A stretch of DNA of 64,000 nucleotides. Origin: Flavobacterium sp. LMO8 (GTDB taxonomy: Bacteria > Bacteroidota > Bacteroidia > Flavobacteriales > Flavobacteriaceae). The stretch lies in assembly GCF_009495755.1 (NCBI RefSeq), contig NZ_WIBJ01000033.1, forward strand, positions 85,067 to 149,066, read 5' to 3'. Shown here piece by piece: positions 56,565-64,000 of this stretch. The notes beneath the pieces are model-generated. The model saw only the letters and a list, made by a program, of their open reading frames with translations, did not search any database and was not told the DNA's origin. The position numbers and the translations under genes were made by a program. Positions within the stretch are counted from its first letter, which is position 1. Every line of letters starts with the position of its first letter.

Positions 56565-56867
56565 ATGAATGCGAAGTTTAAAGAAATAATAAATTCCAAT
56601 CAATTAATTTTGGTCGATTTTTATGCAGATTGGTGCGGTCCATGTAAAATGATGTCTCCAATTTTGCAGGAAGTAAAGGGAATCATCAAAGATGATGTAA
56701 AAATAATCAAAATAAATGTAGACCAACATCAAGATTTAGCCAGTCATTTTATGGTGCGAGGAGTTCCAACATTGATGTTGTTTAAGTCAGGTAAAATGCT
56801 TTGGAGACAATCGGGTGTTTTGAGTGCAAATGATTTAAAAGCAATTGTTAACAATTATTTGAATTAA
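56565..56867 (+). CDS. trxA: Thioredoxin
   Basis: This 100-residue thioredoxin has the WCGPC active site (C24, C27) in DFYADWCGPCKMMSPIL, the cis-proline segment VRGVPTLMLFKSGK, and no signal peptide. It reduces cytosolic disulfides. It heads a small group with a rhodanese lipoprotein and a DUF2892 membrane protein (gaps of 33 and 16 bp), all on one strand, and its promoter has a Crp/Fnr-like site. The three-gene group may handle sulfur or redox stress under low oxygen, an inference from context. Confidence 0.93.
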   Translation: MNAKFKEIINSNQLILVDFYADWCGPCKMMSPILQEVKGIIKDDVKIIKINVDQHQDLASHFMVRGVPTLMLFKSGKMLWRQSGVLSANDLKAIVNNYLN

Positions 56868-56900
56868 TTTTCTATATTTATAATCAAAAAATAGTTAAAA

Positions 56901-57290
56901 ATGAAAATACGAGTTTTAAGTTTATTAGTTCTCTTTCTAGCTTTGACATCTTGTTTGAAAAATCAATCAGAAGGAGTACAAGTTCTGGATGTGGCAAAAT
57001 ATGAAAAAAAAATGACTCAACCCGATGTGCAGTTGGTTGATGTTCGAACACTTGGAGAATATAGCGAAGGTCATATAGAAAATGCAGTAAACATGGATGT
57101 TACGGCAGATGATTTTGATGCGAAAGTGGCGTCTTTAGACAAAGAAAAGCCAGTTATGGTTTATTGTAAACTTGGAGGAAGAAGTTCCAAAGCAGCCACT
57201 AGATTGAAAGAATTAGGATTTAAAAATATTATAGATTTAGAGGGCGGAATAACCAGTTGGACAAGCGAGAATAAACAAACAGTAAAATAA
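56901..57290 (+). CDS. Rhodanese-like lipoprotein
   Basis: This 129-residue protein has a lipobox (ALTSC, modified C18) and one rhodanese domain (about 30-125). The segment LVDVRTLGEYSEGHIENAVNMDV is the usual opening, and the active-site cysteine is C89 in VYCKLGGRSSKAA. Rhodaneses move sulfane sulfur, for example from thiosulfate or persulfides. As a lipoprotein it would work in the periplasm or at the surface. It lies between the thioredoxin and the DUF2892 gene. Confidence 0.92.
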   Translation: MKIRVLSLLVLFLALTSCLKNQSEGVQVLDVAKYEKKMTQPDVQLVDVRTLGEYSEGHIENAVNMDVTADDFDAKVASLDKEKPVMVYCKLGGRSSKAATRLKELGFKNIIDLEGGITSWTSENKQTVK

Positions 57291-57306
57291 ATTTAATACT
57301 TAAACT

Positions 57307-57519
57307 ATGAAAAAAAATGTAGGTACAGGTGATCGCTTTTTAAGAGTTATGGTTGGAGTGATTGCTTTAATTTTAGGACTTTCAGGTATGTTAGAAGGAA
57401 CGATGAAATGGGTAACATTAGGTGTTGGTGCCGTTATGGTTTTTACAGCTTCTGTGCAATTTTGCCCACTTTATACATTGTTAAGAGTCAATACATGTAA
57501 AGTAAAACCGAAAAAATAA
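57307..57519 (+). CDS. DUF2892 (YgaP-type) small membrane protein
   Basis: This 70-residue protein has two hydrophobic helices (about 12-27 and 34-52) and the signature KNVGTGDRFLRVMVGVIALILG at the start and CPLYTLLRVNTC at the end. It is the membrane portion of YgaP-type proteins, which in other bacteria are fused to a rhodanese domain; here the rhodanese is a separate lipoprotein. The pairing suggests a two-part YgaP-like sulfur transfer unit in the membrane. The function is not established. Confidence 0.88.
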   Translation: MKKNVGTGDRFLRVMVGVIALILGLSGMLEGTMKWVTLGVGAVMVFTASVQFCPLYTLLRVNTCKVKPKK

Positions 57520-57548
57520 ATAAATTTCATATCAATTAAAGTATGATT

Positions 57549-57556
57549 TACCTTTG
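57549..57556 (+). promoter_or_regulatory. -7 promoter element for csaA
   Basis: TACCTTTG matches TAnnTTTG, 28 bp before the csaA start, showing that csaA is probably separately transcribed from the trx group. Confidence 0.5.
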
Positions 57557-57584
57557 TAAATTGTACTTTTTTATTTTATATAAT

Positions 57585-57917
57585 ATGATAACTTGGCATG
57601 ATTTTGAAAAAGTAGAAATGCGCGTTGGAACTATTTTAGAAGTTCAAGATTTTCCTAAGGCAAATATACCTGCGTATCAAATTACGATAGATTTTGGTTC
57701 GGAATTAGGAATCAAAAAATCATCCGCCCAAATTACCAAACGTTATACAAAAGAAGAATTACTTGGTAAACAAATTATCGCAGTTATCAATTTTCCTAAT
57801 AAACAAATCGCTGATTTTATGAGCGAATGTTTGGTGTTGGGTTCGGTAGGAAATGATTATGATGTTGTTTTACTTACTTCTGATTTTCCTGTTGAAAATG
57901 GGTTGCGAGTTAGATGA
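57585..57917 (+). CDS. csaA: CsaA-like tRNA-binding chaperone
   Basis: This 110-residue protein is a lone tRNA-binding OB-fold domain of the CsaA type. FEKVEMRVGTILEVQDFPKA and IAVINFPNKQIADFMSECLVLG are the family signatures, the same fold found at the C-terminus of methionyl-tRNA synthetase. CsaA is described as an export-related chaperone in Bacillus. The ATG at 57585 is chosen because the upstream stretch has no homology and lies within the promoter. A separate promoter element lies upstream. Confidence 0.9.
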   Translation: MITWHDFEKVEMRVGTILEVQDFPKANIPAYQITIDFGSELGIKKSSAQITKRYTKEELLGKQIIAVINFPNKQIADFMSECLVLGSVGNDYDVVLLTSDFPVENGLRVR

Positions 57918-58010
57918 AAAAATCATCACTTATTTTAAAATACATTTTTAAATTGGGTTGATTTTTGAACTTTATTATTGTAATTTTTGATTTATTAAAA
58001 TGTTTGAAAC

Positions 58011-58784
58011 TTACATCTTACTCACCGCAGTTTCATATTTAGCATTCACTATATTCCAATCGATTACATTGAAAATAGCGGTTAAATATTCGTTGCGTTT
58101 GTTTTGGTAATTTAAGTAATAGGCATGTTCCCAAACGTCAATGGCTAAAATAGGAGTTCCTCTTACTTCGGCGTTTGGCATTAATGGGTTGTCTTGGTTG
58201 GCGGTACTGGTAACGGCTAATTTTCCTTCACGGGTAACTACTAACCACGCCCAACCGCTTCCAAATTGCCCTGCTGCGGCTTCTGTAAGTTGTTTTTGTA
58301 AGTTGTCAAAAGAACCTAATTCTGCGGTAATGGCTTCTGCAAGAGCGCCAGCAGGAGTGCCGCCACCTTTAGGATTTAAAATCTCAAAAAATAAATTGTG
58401 ATTGTAGTAACCACCAGCGCTATTTCGGATTTCTTTATTGTTGATATCTAAGTTTTTTAAAATGTCTTCTACGGTTTTTAATTCTAAATCTGAACCAATA
58501 ACAGCTTTGTTTAGCTTGTTGGCGTAACCCAAATGATGTTTCGAATAATGAATTTCCATAGTTATACCATCGATATGAGGTTCTAAATCATCATAAGCAT
58601 ATTTTAATCCGCGCATTTGAAAAATTCCGCCTTCAGTAACTTTAACATCGGCTGGATTTCCTAATGCTGAAATTTTAGTTTCAACTTCTGGATCTGGAAT
58701 TTTAACTTCTTCTAGTTGGTTTTCTTTTCTACAGCTCGTCATCATAAATGATACGCAAGCCAAAATCAATAATGACTTTTTCAT
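58011..58784 (-). CDS. sodA: Superoxide dismutase (Fe/Mn) exported as a lipoprotein
   Basis: This 257-residue protein is an iron/manganese superoxide dismutase with an added lipoprotein signal (lipobox MMTSC, modified C18) and a polar linker to about residue 50. The domain is complete: metal ligands H in EIHYSKHH, H in YYNHNLFFEIL, and D and H in DVWEHAYYLNY. It removes superoxide in the periplasm or at the cell surface. Cytosolic SodB-like enzymes lack such a leader. It is last in the LUD-cdsA-psd-ACBP string, 12 bp after the ACBP gene. Confidence 0.95.
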   Translation of the reverse strand: MKKSLLILACVSFMMTSCRKENQLEEVKIPDPEVETKISALGNPADVKVTEGGIFQMRGLKYAYDDLEPHIDGITMEIHYSKHHLGYANKLNKAVIGSDLELKTVEDILKNLDINNKEIRNSAGGYYNHNLFFEILNPKGGGTPAGALAEAITAELGSFDNLQKQLTEAAAGQFGSGWAWLVVTREGKLAVTSTANQDNPLMPNAEVRGTPILAIDVWEHAYYLNYQNKRNEYLTAIFNVIDWNIVNAKYETAVSKM

Positions 58785-58796
58785 TTGTAATGTAAA

Positions 58797-59078
58797 TTAT
58801 AAATTACGTTCTTTCAGTAATTGATTGATTATTTTGATATATTCTGCTTTTGCTTCATCTGGCGGTAGGTTTTTAACCTGCATCCAAGCATTTAACTTAA
58901 AAGCATTTCTAAGATCTTGTGGGTTTTGAAATAATAAAGGGTTGGAGGTTTCGGAAGTTGCTTGTTTATACAAACCATACAGTATTAATTGCATATCTTG
59001 TGGCACCGATTCTTGGGGAATCAATTGTGCATTTGAAAATGCTTCGTCAAATAAAGTATTTAAATCCTTTTCGCTCAT
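58797..59078 (-). CDS. Acyl-CoA-binding protein (ACBP)
   Basis: This 93-residue four-helix ACBP binds long-chain acyl-CoA in the cytosol. Visible signatures are ESVPQDMQLILYGLYKQAT, and the AFKLNAWMQVKNLPPDEAKAEYI segment with the conserved lysine and tryptophan. ACBPs are nearly universal in eukaryotes but patchy in bacteria. It lies 2 bp after psd and before the superoxide dismutase gene, in a phospholipid gene string, which fits a role in acyl supply. Confidence 0.93.
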   Translation of the reverse strand: MSEKDLNTLFDEAFSNAQLIPQESVPQDMQLILYGLYKQATSETSNPLLFQNPQDLRNAFKLNAWMQVKNLPPDEAKAEYIKIINQLLKERNL

Positions 59079-59080
59079 TA

Positions 59081-59737
59081 TTATGCTTTTTTACTAATAA
59101 CGGTTTTGTTTCCGATAGCTTTATCGCCTAATTTTACATTAACTTCAGTCCCCAATGTTAAATAAATATCTACTCTTGAGCCAAATTTAATAAAACCTGC
59201 ATCTTTACCTTGAACCACACGCATGCCTTCTTGAGCATAATTTACAATACGTCTGGCTAAAGCACCAGCAATTTGACGGTATAAGATTTCACCATACACT
59301 CTATTGTTTATTACAACAGTGGTTCTTTCGTTTTCTTCACTTGCTTTTGGATGCCAAGCTACTAAGTATTTTCCTGGGTGATATTTGCTGTATTTTACGA
59401 TTCCGTTTACACAGTAACGCGTAACGTGAACATTTATTGGTGACATGAAGATTGAAACCATCAAACGTTTGTCTTTAAAATATTCAGGTTCGTAAACTTC
59501 TTCGATAACAACTACTTTTCCGTCTACTGGAGCAAGAATGTGATTGTCGCTGTTGTCGGCAACTCGAGTTGGGTTTCTAAAGAATTGTAAAACTAATATT
59601 AAAATAGCTAGAGCAAAGAGAAACAATAATGTTCTAAGCCAATTGATATCGCTAAAAAAATAATCTGTAGCAAAAACAATTCCTACAACTAGTAGCAATG
59701 TAATTAAAATGATTTTTGAACCTTCTTTATGAAACAT
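59081..59737 (-). CDS. psd: Phosphatidylserine decarboxylase, short form
   Basis: Psd converts phosphatidylserine to phosphatidylethanolamine at the membrane. The 218-residue enzyme is the short class, with two N-terminal membrane helices (about 9-26 and 33-51), the LAPVDGKVVVIEEV segment and the self-cleavage site FGSRVDIY (pyruvoyl group formed at the serine). It starts within the last 11 bases of cdsA. Its partner cdsA makes CDP-diacylglycerol, the precursor. Confidence 0.94.
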   Translation of the reverse strand: MFHKEGSKIILITLLLVVGIVFATDYFFSDINWLRTLLFLFALAILILVLQFFRNPTRVADNSDNHILAPVDGKVVVIEEVYEPEYFKDKRLMVSIFMSPINVHVTRYCVNGIVKYSKYHPGKYLVAWHPKASEENERTTVVINNRVYGEILYRQIAGALARRIVNYAQEGMRVVQGKDAGFIKFGSRVDIYLTLGTEVNVKLGDKAIGNKTVISKKA

Positions 59738-60533
59738 AGTATAAAATTAAATAAAATAAATTAATAAATGGAATTACAAATATAATACTATCTAGTCGAT
59801 CTAGAATACCTCCGTGACCAGGCATTATATTTCCGGTGTCTTTTATGCCGGCAACTCTTTTGAATTTAGATTGAATCAAATCTCCTAACGTACTAAAAAC
59901 ACTAACAATAGCAGCAATAACAATCCAAATATACAGATTAGATGCCATGATGTAATAATGTGCTAATGAAGCTCCTCCTAAAATTGTAAACATTAAACCT
60001 CCAGCAAAACCCTCAATGGTTTTTTTAGGCGAAACACTTGGGAAAAGCTTGTTTTTACCAAGGTTTTTTCCAACTAAATAGGCAAAAGTATCGTTGGTCC
60101 AAATAAGTATTATAATTGAAATTAAAATTTTAGGATTGTAGCCTTTAACTCCCATTGCAATATAATTTGCTAAAATGAATGGAAGTATTACGTAACCAAA
60201 GAGCAAAAAATATTTAGTGTAAATTTTAAAATGAGTTTTATTAGAATTGAATAAATACAGCAATAGTTTTATAGAAGTTGCAATTGAAATAACTGTTAAA
60301 ATAGTATTGAAATTTATCTCAGAATTTTTATTCCATAAAAAATAATAAGAACCAGCTGCAATTGGAATACTTATGTAGAAGTTTAAGCCGCTCATTTTGC
60401 AGAATTCGTATACTCCTATAATCAAAAAAAAACCAAAAAGAATAGCTAAACCCTCTCTAGAATAAGAAATACAGCCTAATAGTAATGCAACATAAACGGC
60501 TCCAGATAATGCTCTTTTTAGCGTTTCATTCAT
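59727..60533 (-). CDS. cdsA: Phosphatidate cytidylyltransferase
   Basis: CdsA makes CDP-diacylglycerol from phosphatidate and CTP, the entry to all phospholipids. The 268-residue protein has about eight helices and the signature FKRVAGIKDTGNIMPGHGG followed by LDRLDS, and SVSPKKTIEGFAGG. It starts at ATG 60533, overlapping the stop of the LUD gene by one base (TAATG), so translation is coupled. Its end overlaps psd. Confidence 0.95.
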   Translation of the reverse strand: MNETLKRALSGAVYVALLLGCISYSREGLAILFGFFLIIGVYEFCKMSGLNFYISIPIAAGSYYFLWNKNSEINFNTILTVISIATSIKLLLYLFNSNKTHFKIYTKYFLLFGYVILPFILANYIAMGVKGYNPKILISIIILIWTNDTFAYLVGKNLGKNKLFPSVSPKKTIEGFAGGLMFTILGGASLAHYYIMASNLYIWIVIAAIVSVFSTLGDLIQSKFKRVAGIKDTGNIMPGHGGILDRLDSIIFVIPFINLFYLILYYVS

Positions 60534-61138
60534 TATAAATCTTCTAGAAGTAGTAGGTAAAGGTTCTTGTGACAACTTCCATAATGCAGAAAATCTTGTT
60601 CCTTAACTTCTTCAAAATATTTTATAGTAGTGATGTTAGATGGGTAGTTTTTTTCATGGGCATTTTTAATACGCCTCAAACCATCACTTTTACTGTTTAC
60701 TATTTGACTTGTGGTTGCAAAAACAACCATGTTAGTTGGTAGTTCGTTTGGTTTATAGTGTTTAAACTGATTTGAAGAGAATAAAATTGAACCTTCGTCT
60801 GCAATTAAATTTTCACATGAGGATAGGAAAAAAACAGCAGGAGAAACATTGTTGTAAGTTAATTTATTATCGTCTAAAAGGTATAATAATCTAGAATCAA
60901 AGCAATTTGCATTGGATTCAAACCAATCATTTTCTGCTAATATGTTTTCAAAATTTTCCGCAATTTCATTTAAGTTTTCACAATAAATAAACTTCCCTCC
61001 GTTATTTTTGAAATTAAAAGTGAATTGTTCGTCTATAGGCAAAGCAATATCAGGAGAATAAGGACTTTTAATTTCTTGTTTTTTGTCGTTATCCTCTTCA
61101 TCTCCAAGACTGCCGAAAAATTTTCTAAAAAGACTCAT
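60533..61138 (-). CDS. LUD (LutC/YkgG-like) domain protein
   Basis: This 201-residue protein has a LUD domain, with the segment LIADEGSILFSSNQF followed by LPTNMVVFATTSQIV and SDGLRRI. LutC is part of the three-protein lactate oxidation complex (LutABC) in Bacillus, but no LutA or LutB gene is present here; a stand-alone LUD protein is common in Bacteroidota. Its role is unknown. It is translationally coupled to cdsA, suggesting a lipid- or envelope-linked role. Confidence 0.85.
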   Translation of the reverse strand: MSLFRKFFGSLGDEEDNDKKQEIKSPYSPDIALPIDEQFTFNFKNNGGKFIYCENLNEIAENFENILAENDWFESNANCFDSRLLYLLDDNKLTYNNVSPAVFFLSSCENLIADEGSILFSSNQFKHYKPNELPTNMVVFATTSQIVNSKSDGLRRIKNAHEKNYPSNITTIKYFEEVKEQDFLHYGSCHKNLYLLLLEDL

Positions 61139-61182
61139 GTATCTTTTGTTGCTTTTTATGATGTGAATACCAAAGATAAAAA

Positions 61183-61218
61183 AAAACTTAGTTCTTTTGA
61201 TAAGGAACTAAGTTTTTT
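61183..61218 (-). terminator. Terminator of ftsH
   Basis: A perfect 12-bp stem AAAACTTAGTTC/GAACTAAGTTTT with a 10-nt loop and a T run on the minus strand; it separates ftsH from the LUD-cdsA string. Confidence 0.9.
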
Positions 61219-61244
61219 ATTAATATATTTTTGTTGATAACTCC

Positions 61245-63164
61245 TTATTCTATAAAGGTGTTTTCGCTCTCTTTTTCGAAAAATCTTTTTCCGAAAATGG
61301 TTTCTAAATCATCTTTGAAAATTACTTCTTTTTCAATCAGAATATCAGCTAATTGCGTAAGTTTTTCTTTGTTCGTTTCTAAAATATGAATGGCTCTTTG
61401 GTATTGCTCTTCAATTAATTTTGAAATTTCACTATCAATAACTTTTGCAGTTTCTTCTGAATACGGTTTAGAAAAATTATAATCTGATTGTCCAGTTGAG
61501 TCGTAATACGTAATGTTTCCAAGCTTATCATTCAATCCATAAATCGTTACCATTGCTCTTGCCTGACGAGTTACTTTTTCTAAATCACTTAAAGCACCTG
61601 TTGAAATTTCATTAAAAATTACTTTTTCAGCAGCTCTTCCACCCATAGTGGCACACATTTCGTCTAACATTTGGTCAGGACGAACAATTAAACGCTCTTC
61701 TGGTAAATACCAAGCCGCTCCTAAACTTTGTCCACGAGGAACAATCGTAACTTTTACAAGTGGCGCTGCGTGTTCTAACATCCAACTTACTGTAGCGTGC
61801 CCAGCTTCGTGAATTGCAATTGCGCGTTTTTCAGCAGGAGTAACAATTTTGTTTTTCTTTTCTAAACCACCTACAATTCTATCGACAGCATCTAAGAAAT
61901 CTTGTTTGTCAACTGCTTTTTTATCTTTACGAGCTGCAATCAAAGCTGCTTCGTTACAAACGTTAGCAATATCTGCTCCTGAGAATCCAGGTGTTTGCTT
62001 TGCTAAAAATTCGGTATCTAATTCCTCTGATTTTTTCAAAGGTTTTAAATGCACTTCAAATATTTCTTTACGTTCTCTAATGTCTGGTAAGTCTACATAA
62101 ATTTGTCTGTCAAAACGACCAGCACGTAATAAAGCTTTATCTAAAACATCGGCACGGTTTGTTGCAGCCAAAACAATTACGTTTGAATTAGTGCCAAAAC
62201 CATCCATTTCAGTCAATAACTGATTTAATGTATTTTCTCTTTCGTCGTTAGCGCCTGTCATGTTGTTTTTTCCACGAGCTCTACCCACAGCGTCAATTTC
62301 GTCAATGAAAATGATAGATGGTGATTTCTCTTTGGCTTGTTTGAATAAATCTCTAACACGAGAAGCTCCAACTCCTACAAACATTTCCACAAAATCAGAA
62401 CCTGATAAAGAGAAGAAAGGTACTTTAGCTTCACCTGCAACAGCTTTAGCTAATAATGTTTTTCCCGTTCCAGGAGGTCCAACTAATAAAGCTCCTTTTG
62501 GGATTTTACCACCAATTGAAGTGTATTTTTCAGGATTTTTAAGAAATTCTACTATTTCTTGAATTTCTTCTTTTGCACCTTCTAATCCGGCAACATTTTC
62601 AAAAGTTACACGAGTATCGTTCTTTTCATCAAATAGTTTAGCTTTCGATTTACCAATGCTGAAGATTTGTCCACCTCCGCCACCAGAACCACCTGACATT
62701 CTTCGCATCATAAAGACCCAAAGTCCAACTAAAAGTAGGATAGGTAAAAGCATTGAGATGATTTCACCCCACATGCTCTCAGGTTCTTTTTCGTAATCTG
62801 AAAGTTTGCCTTCGCTTGATGCTTTTTGTAGGTTTTCTTGAAAAGTTTTTAAATCACCAATTTCTGTAAAATAGTGAGGTCCTTTCGTATTTAATTTTCC
62901 TAAAACATCATTCTTTACTTTGTCATGTGCTTTATCTGTTAAAGCTGTTTTTTTTAGGTAAACTGTTGCTTTTGTATTGGTAAATACTACTTTTTCTACC
63001 TGATTTTTATCTAAATATTGATAAAATTTTGATAATGTGGTTGGCGCAGGATTGCTTAAATCAAAACCAGTAGTAAATAAATTAATGGTTAAGAAAATGA
63101 CAATAACCAGTCCAATACTCATCCATGGACTAAACTTAAAGTTAGAATTACTATTTTGTGCCAT
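61245..63164 (-). CDS. ftsH: ATP-dependent zinc metalloprotease FtsH
   Basis: FtsH degrades damaged or unassembled membrane proteins and regulatory proteins at the inner membrane. The 639-residue protein has two N-terminal helices (about 15-32 and 132-150) flanking a periplasmic domain, AAA motor with Walker [22 protein letters not shown]-like region, and the zinc site HEAGH in [13 protein letters not shown]. The C-terminus is short. It lies 8 bp after rsfS on the same strand. Confidence 0.97.
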   Translation of the reverse strand: MAQNSNSNFKFSPWMSIGLVIVIFLTINLFTTGFDLSNPAPTTLSKFYQYLDKNQVEKVVFTNTKATVYLKKTALTDKAHDKVKNDVLGKLNTKGPHYFTEIGDLKTFQENLQKASSEGKLSDYEKEPESMWGEIISMLLPILLLVGLWVFMMRRMSGGSGGGGGQIFSIGKSKAKLFDEKNDTRVTFENVAGLEGAKEEIQEIVEFLKNPEKYTSIGGKIPKGALLVGPPGTGKTLLAKAVAGEAKVPFFSLSGSDFVEMFVGVGASRVRDLFKQAKEKSPSIIFIDEIDAVGRARGKNNMTGANDERENTLNQLLTEMDGFGTNSNVIVLAATNRADVLDKALLRAGRFDRQIYVDLPDIRERKEIFEVHLKPLKKSEELDTEFLAKQTPGFSGADIANVCNEAALIAARKDKKAVDKQDFLDAVDRIVGGLEKKNKIVTPAEKRAIAIHEAGHATVSWMLEHAAPLVKVTIVPRGQSLGAAWYLPEERLIVRPDQMLDEMCATMGGRAAEKVIFNEISTGALSDLEKVTRQARAMVTIYGLNDKLGNITYYDSTGQSDYNFSKPYSEETAKVIDSEISKLIEEQYQRAIHILETNKEKLTQLADILIEKEVIFKDDLETIFGKRFFEKESENTFIE

Positions 63165-63172
63165 AAGAAATT

Positions 63173-63544
63173 TTAGTATTTAGTTTCAATGGTTGTGATT
63201 TTTGCATCACCCCATAAACTCTCAATTCGGTAGTATTCGCGAATGTGTTTTTGGAAAACATGTACTACAATATTAACGTAGTCCATTAAAACCCATTCTC
63301 CATTTTCAGCACCTTCAACGTGCCATGGTTTATCTTTTAATTCTTTTGAAACGATTTTTTGTACTGAACCTACAATTGCATTTACTTGTGTATTTGAATT
63401 TCCATTGCAAATAATAAAGTAATCACAAACCGTATTGTCAATTTCTCTTAAATCAAGAATATCAATATTTTCGCCTTTTACTTCTTCAATCCCTTTGATG
63501 ATGTTTGCTAATAAATCATCATTATTAATCTGCTTCTTCGCCAT
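63173..63544 (-). CDS. rsfS: Ribosome silencing factor RsfS
   Basis: RsfS binds L14 and prevents subunit joining when nutrients run out. The 123-residue protein has the family core DILDLREIDNTVCDYFIICNGNSNTQVNAIV and WVLMDYVNIVVHVFQKHIREYY. It is complete and divergent from birA. A -7 element precedes it. ftsH follows by 8 bp. Confidence 0.96.
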   Translation of the reverse strand: MAKKQINNDDLLANIIKGIEEVKGENIDILDLREIDNTVCDYFIICNGNSNTQVNAIVGSVQKIVSKELKDKPWHVEGAENGEWVLMDYVNIVVHVFQKHIREYYRIESLWGDAKITTIETKY

Positions 63545-63564
63545 TTATTATTTTTGTATTTATG

Positions 63565-63572
63565 CAAAGGTA
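63565..63572 (-). promoter_or_regulatory. -7 promoter element for rsfS-ftsH
   Basis: TACCTTTG on the minus strand matches TAnnTTTG, 20 bp before the rsfS start. Confidence 0.5.
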
Positions 63573-63629
63573 TCATTTTTTGTGATTATTTTTGAACCTT
63601 AACATAAGATTAAATTTTGTTATTGTATT

Positions 63630-64000
63630 ATGAAGATAATCAAACTCGATGCCATAGATTCTACCAACCATTTTTTGAAAGCACTTTCATCTGAAGAAAG
63701 CTGTGAAAATTTCACTGTAGTTACTACCGAATCACAAACAGCAGGCAAAGGACAAAGAGGTTCGGGTTGGGCTTCTGAAGTAGGTAAAAATCTAACTTTT
63801 AGTGTTTTATATAGTCAAAAAATAGATGAGATTACAAGTTTATTTACCTTGAATATCGTAGTAGCTTTAAGTGTGGTAGAAGTGCTGAAAACCTTTAGTA
63901 ATTTAAATTTTGCCATCAAATGGCCAAATGACATCTTGGCAGAGAATAAGAAAATTGCTGGCATTTTAATCGAAAATACATTTAAAAACTCTAACGAAGT
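63630..64000 (+). CDS. birA: Biotin--acetyl-CoA-carboxylase ligase, N-terminal part (gene runs off the window)
   Basis: The ATG at 63630 begins MKIIKLDAIDSTNHFLKAL and continues to the window edge without a stop (123 complete codons). Biotin protein ligase attaches biotin to the acetyl-CoA carboxylase carrier protein. The ATP/biotin site GKGQRGSGW, NLTFSVLY, and KWPNDIL with KIAGILIE are visible. There is no N-terminal HTH domain, so this is the monofunctional (non-repressor) form. It is divergent from rsfS. Confidence 0.95.
   Translation, partial: MKIIKLDAIDSTNHFLKALSSEESCENFTVVTTESQTAGKGQRGSGWASEVGKNLTFSVLYSQKIDEITSLFTLNIVVALSVVEVLKTFSNLNFAIKWPNDILAENKKIAGILIENTFKNSNE

Overview
This window is a 64 kb piece of an AT-rich Bacteroidota chromosome, almost certainly from a Flavobacterium or a close relative in the Flavobacteriaceae. 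The evidence is the TAnnTTTG-type -7 promoter elements, A-rich regions without Shine-Dalgarno motifs before start codons, a type IX secretion C-terminal signal, a cyclophilin-FKBP fusion, monomeric isocitrate dehydrogenase, DUF4199 and BatA proteins, and intergenic repeats such as GGAACACAGATGACACGGAT and AATCACT heptamers. Most of it is densely packed core genome. There is no prophage, insertion sequence, CRISPR array, rRNA or recognisable tRNA, and no gene-free stretch exceeds 300 bp.

Layout. 1-13 kb: Nudix hydrolase, isocitrate dehydrogenase, a methyltransferase-trmD-BLUF photoreceptor-rplS group, cyclophilin/FKBP isomerase, small exported proteins, thioredoxin-like protein, pyrD, HMG-CoA lyase and guaB. 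13-25 kb: cation/proton antiporter, a type IX-secreted seven-repeat propeller, a TPR membrane regulator beside purB, a zinc-less sirtuin, trmH, and a DEAD-box helicase with an RG-rich tail. 25-37 kb: rdgB with a probable structured RNA upstream, an alpha-oxoamine synthase (sphingolipid or sulfonolipid type), an OmpA porin, small membrane proteins, a frameshifted MFS transporter, clpB, a beta-propeller lactonase and a large lipoprotein. 37-47 kb: fumarylacetoacetase, glyA, and the co-directional tpx-dgkA-ftsK-lolA-lptF-ribBA string. 47-55 kb: the batA/degenerate dihydroorotase/membrane protein/esterase operon, a second DEAD-box helicase and an Omp85-like barrel. 55-64 kb: hemN diverging from a thioredoxin-rhodanese-DUF2892 group, csaA, then the rsfS-ftsH and LUD-cdsA-psd-ACBP-SOD strings, and the start of birA.

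The genes serve envelope biogenesis (lolA, lptF, cdsA, psd, dgkA, ompA), nucleotide synthesis (pyrD, guaB, purB, rdgB), proteostasis (clpB, ftsH, isomerase), translation (trmD, rplS, trmH, rsfS) and amino-acid catabolism (HMG-CoA lyase, fumarylacetoacetase, glyA).

I did not find a clearly new multi-gene system. The best leads are: (1) two Crp/Fnr-like palindromes between hemN and trx, each exactly 36.5 bp from the end of its own promoter element; (2) a structured RNA candidate with its own promoter upstream of rdgB; (3) a BLUF blue-light receptor inside the trmD-rplS locus; (4) enzymes that have lost metal ligands (RibBA without GTP cyclohydrolase cysteines, dihydroorotase with HxH changed to SxS, a sirtuin without zinc cysteines); (5) dispersed intergenic repeat families.
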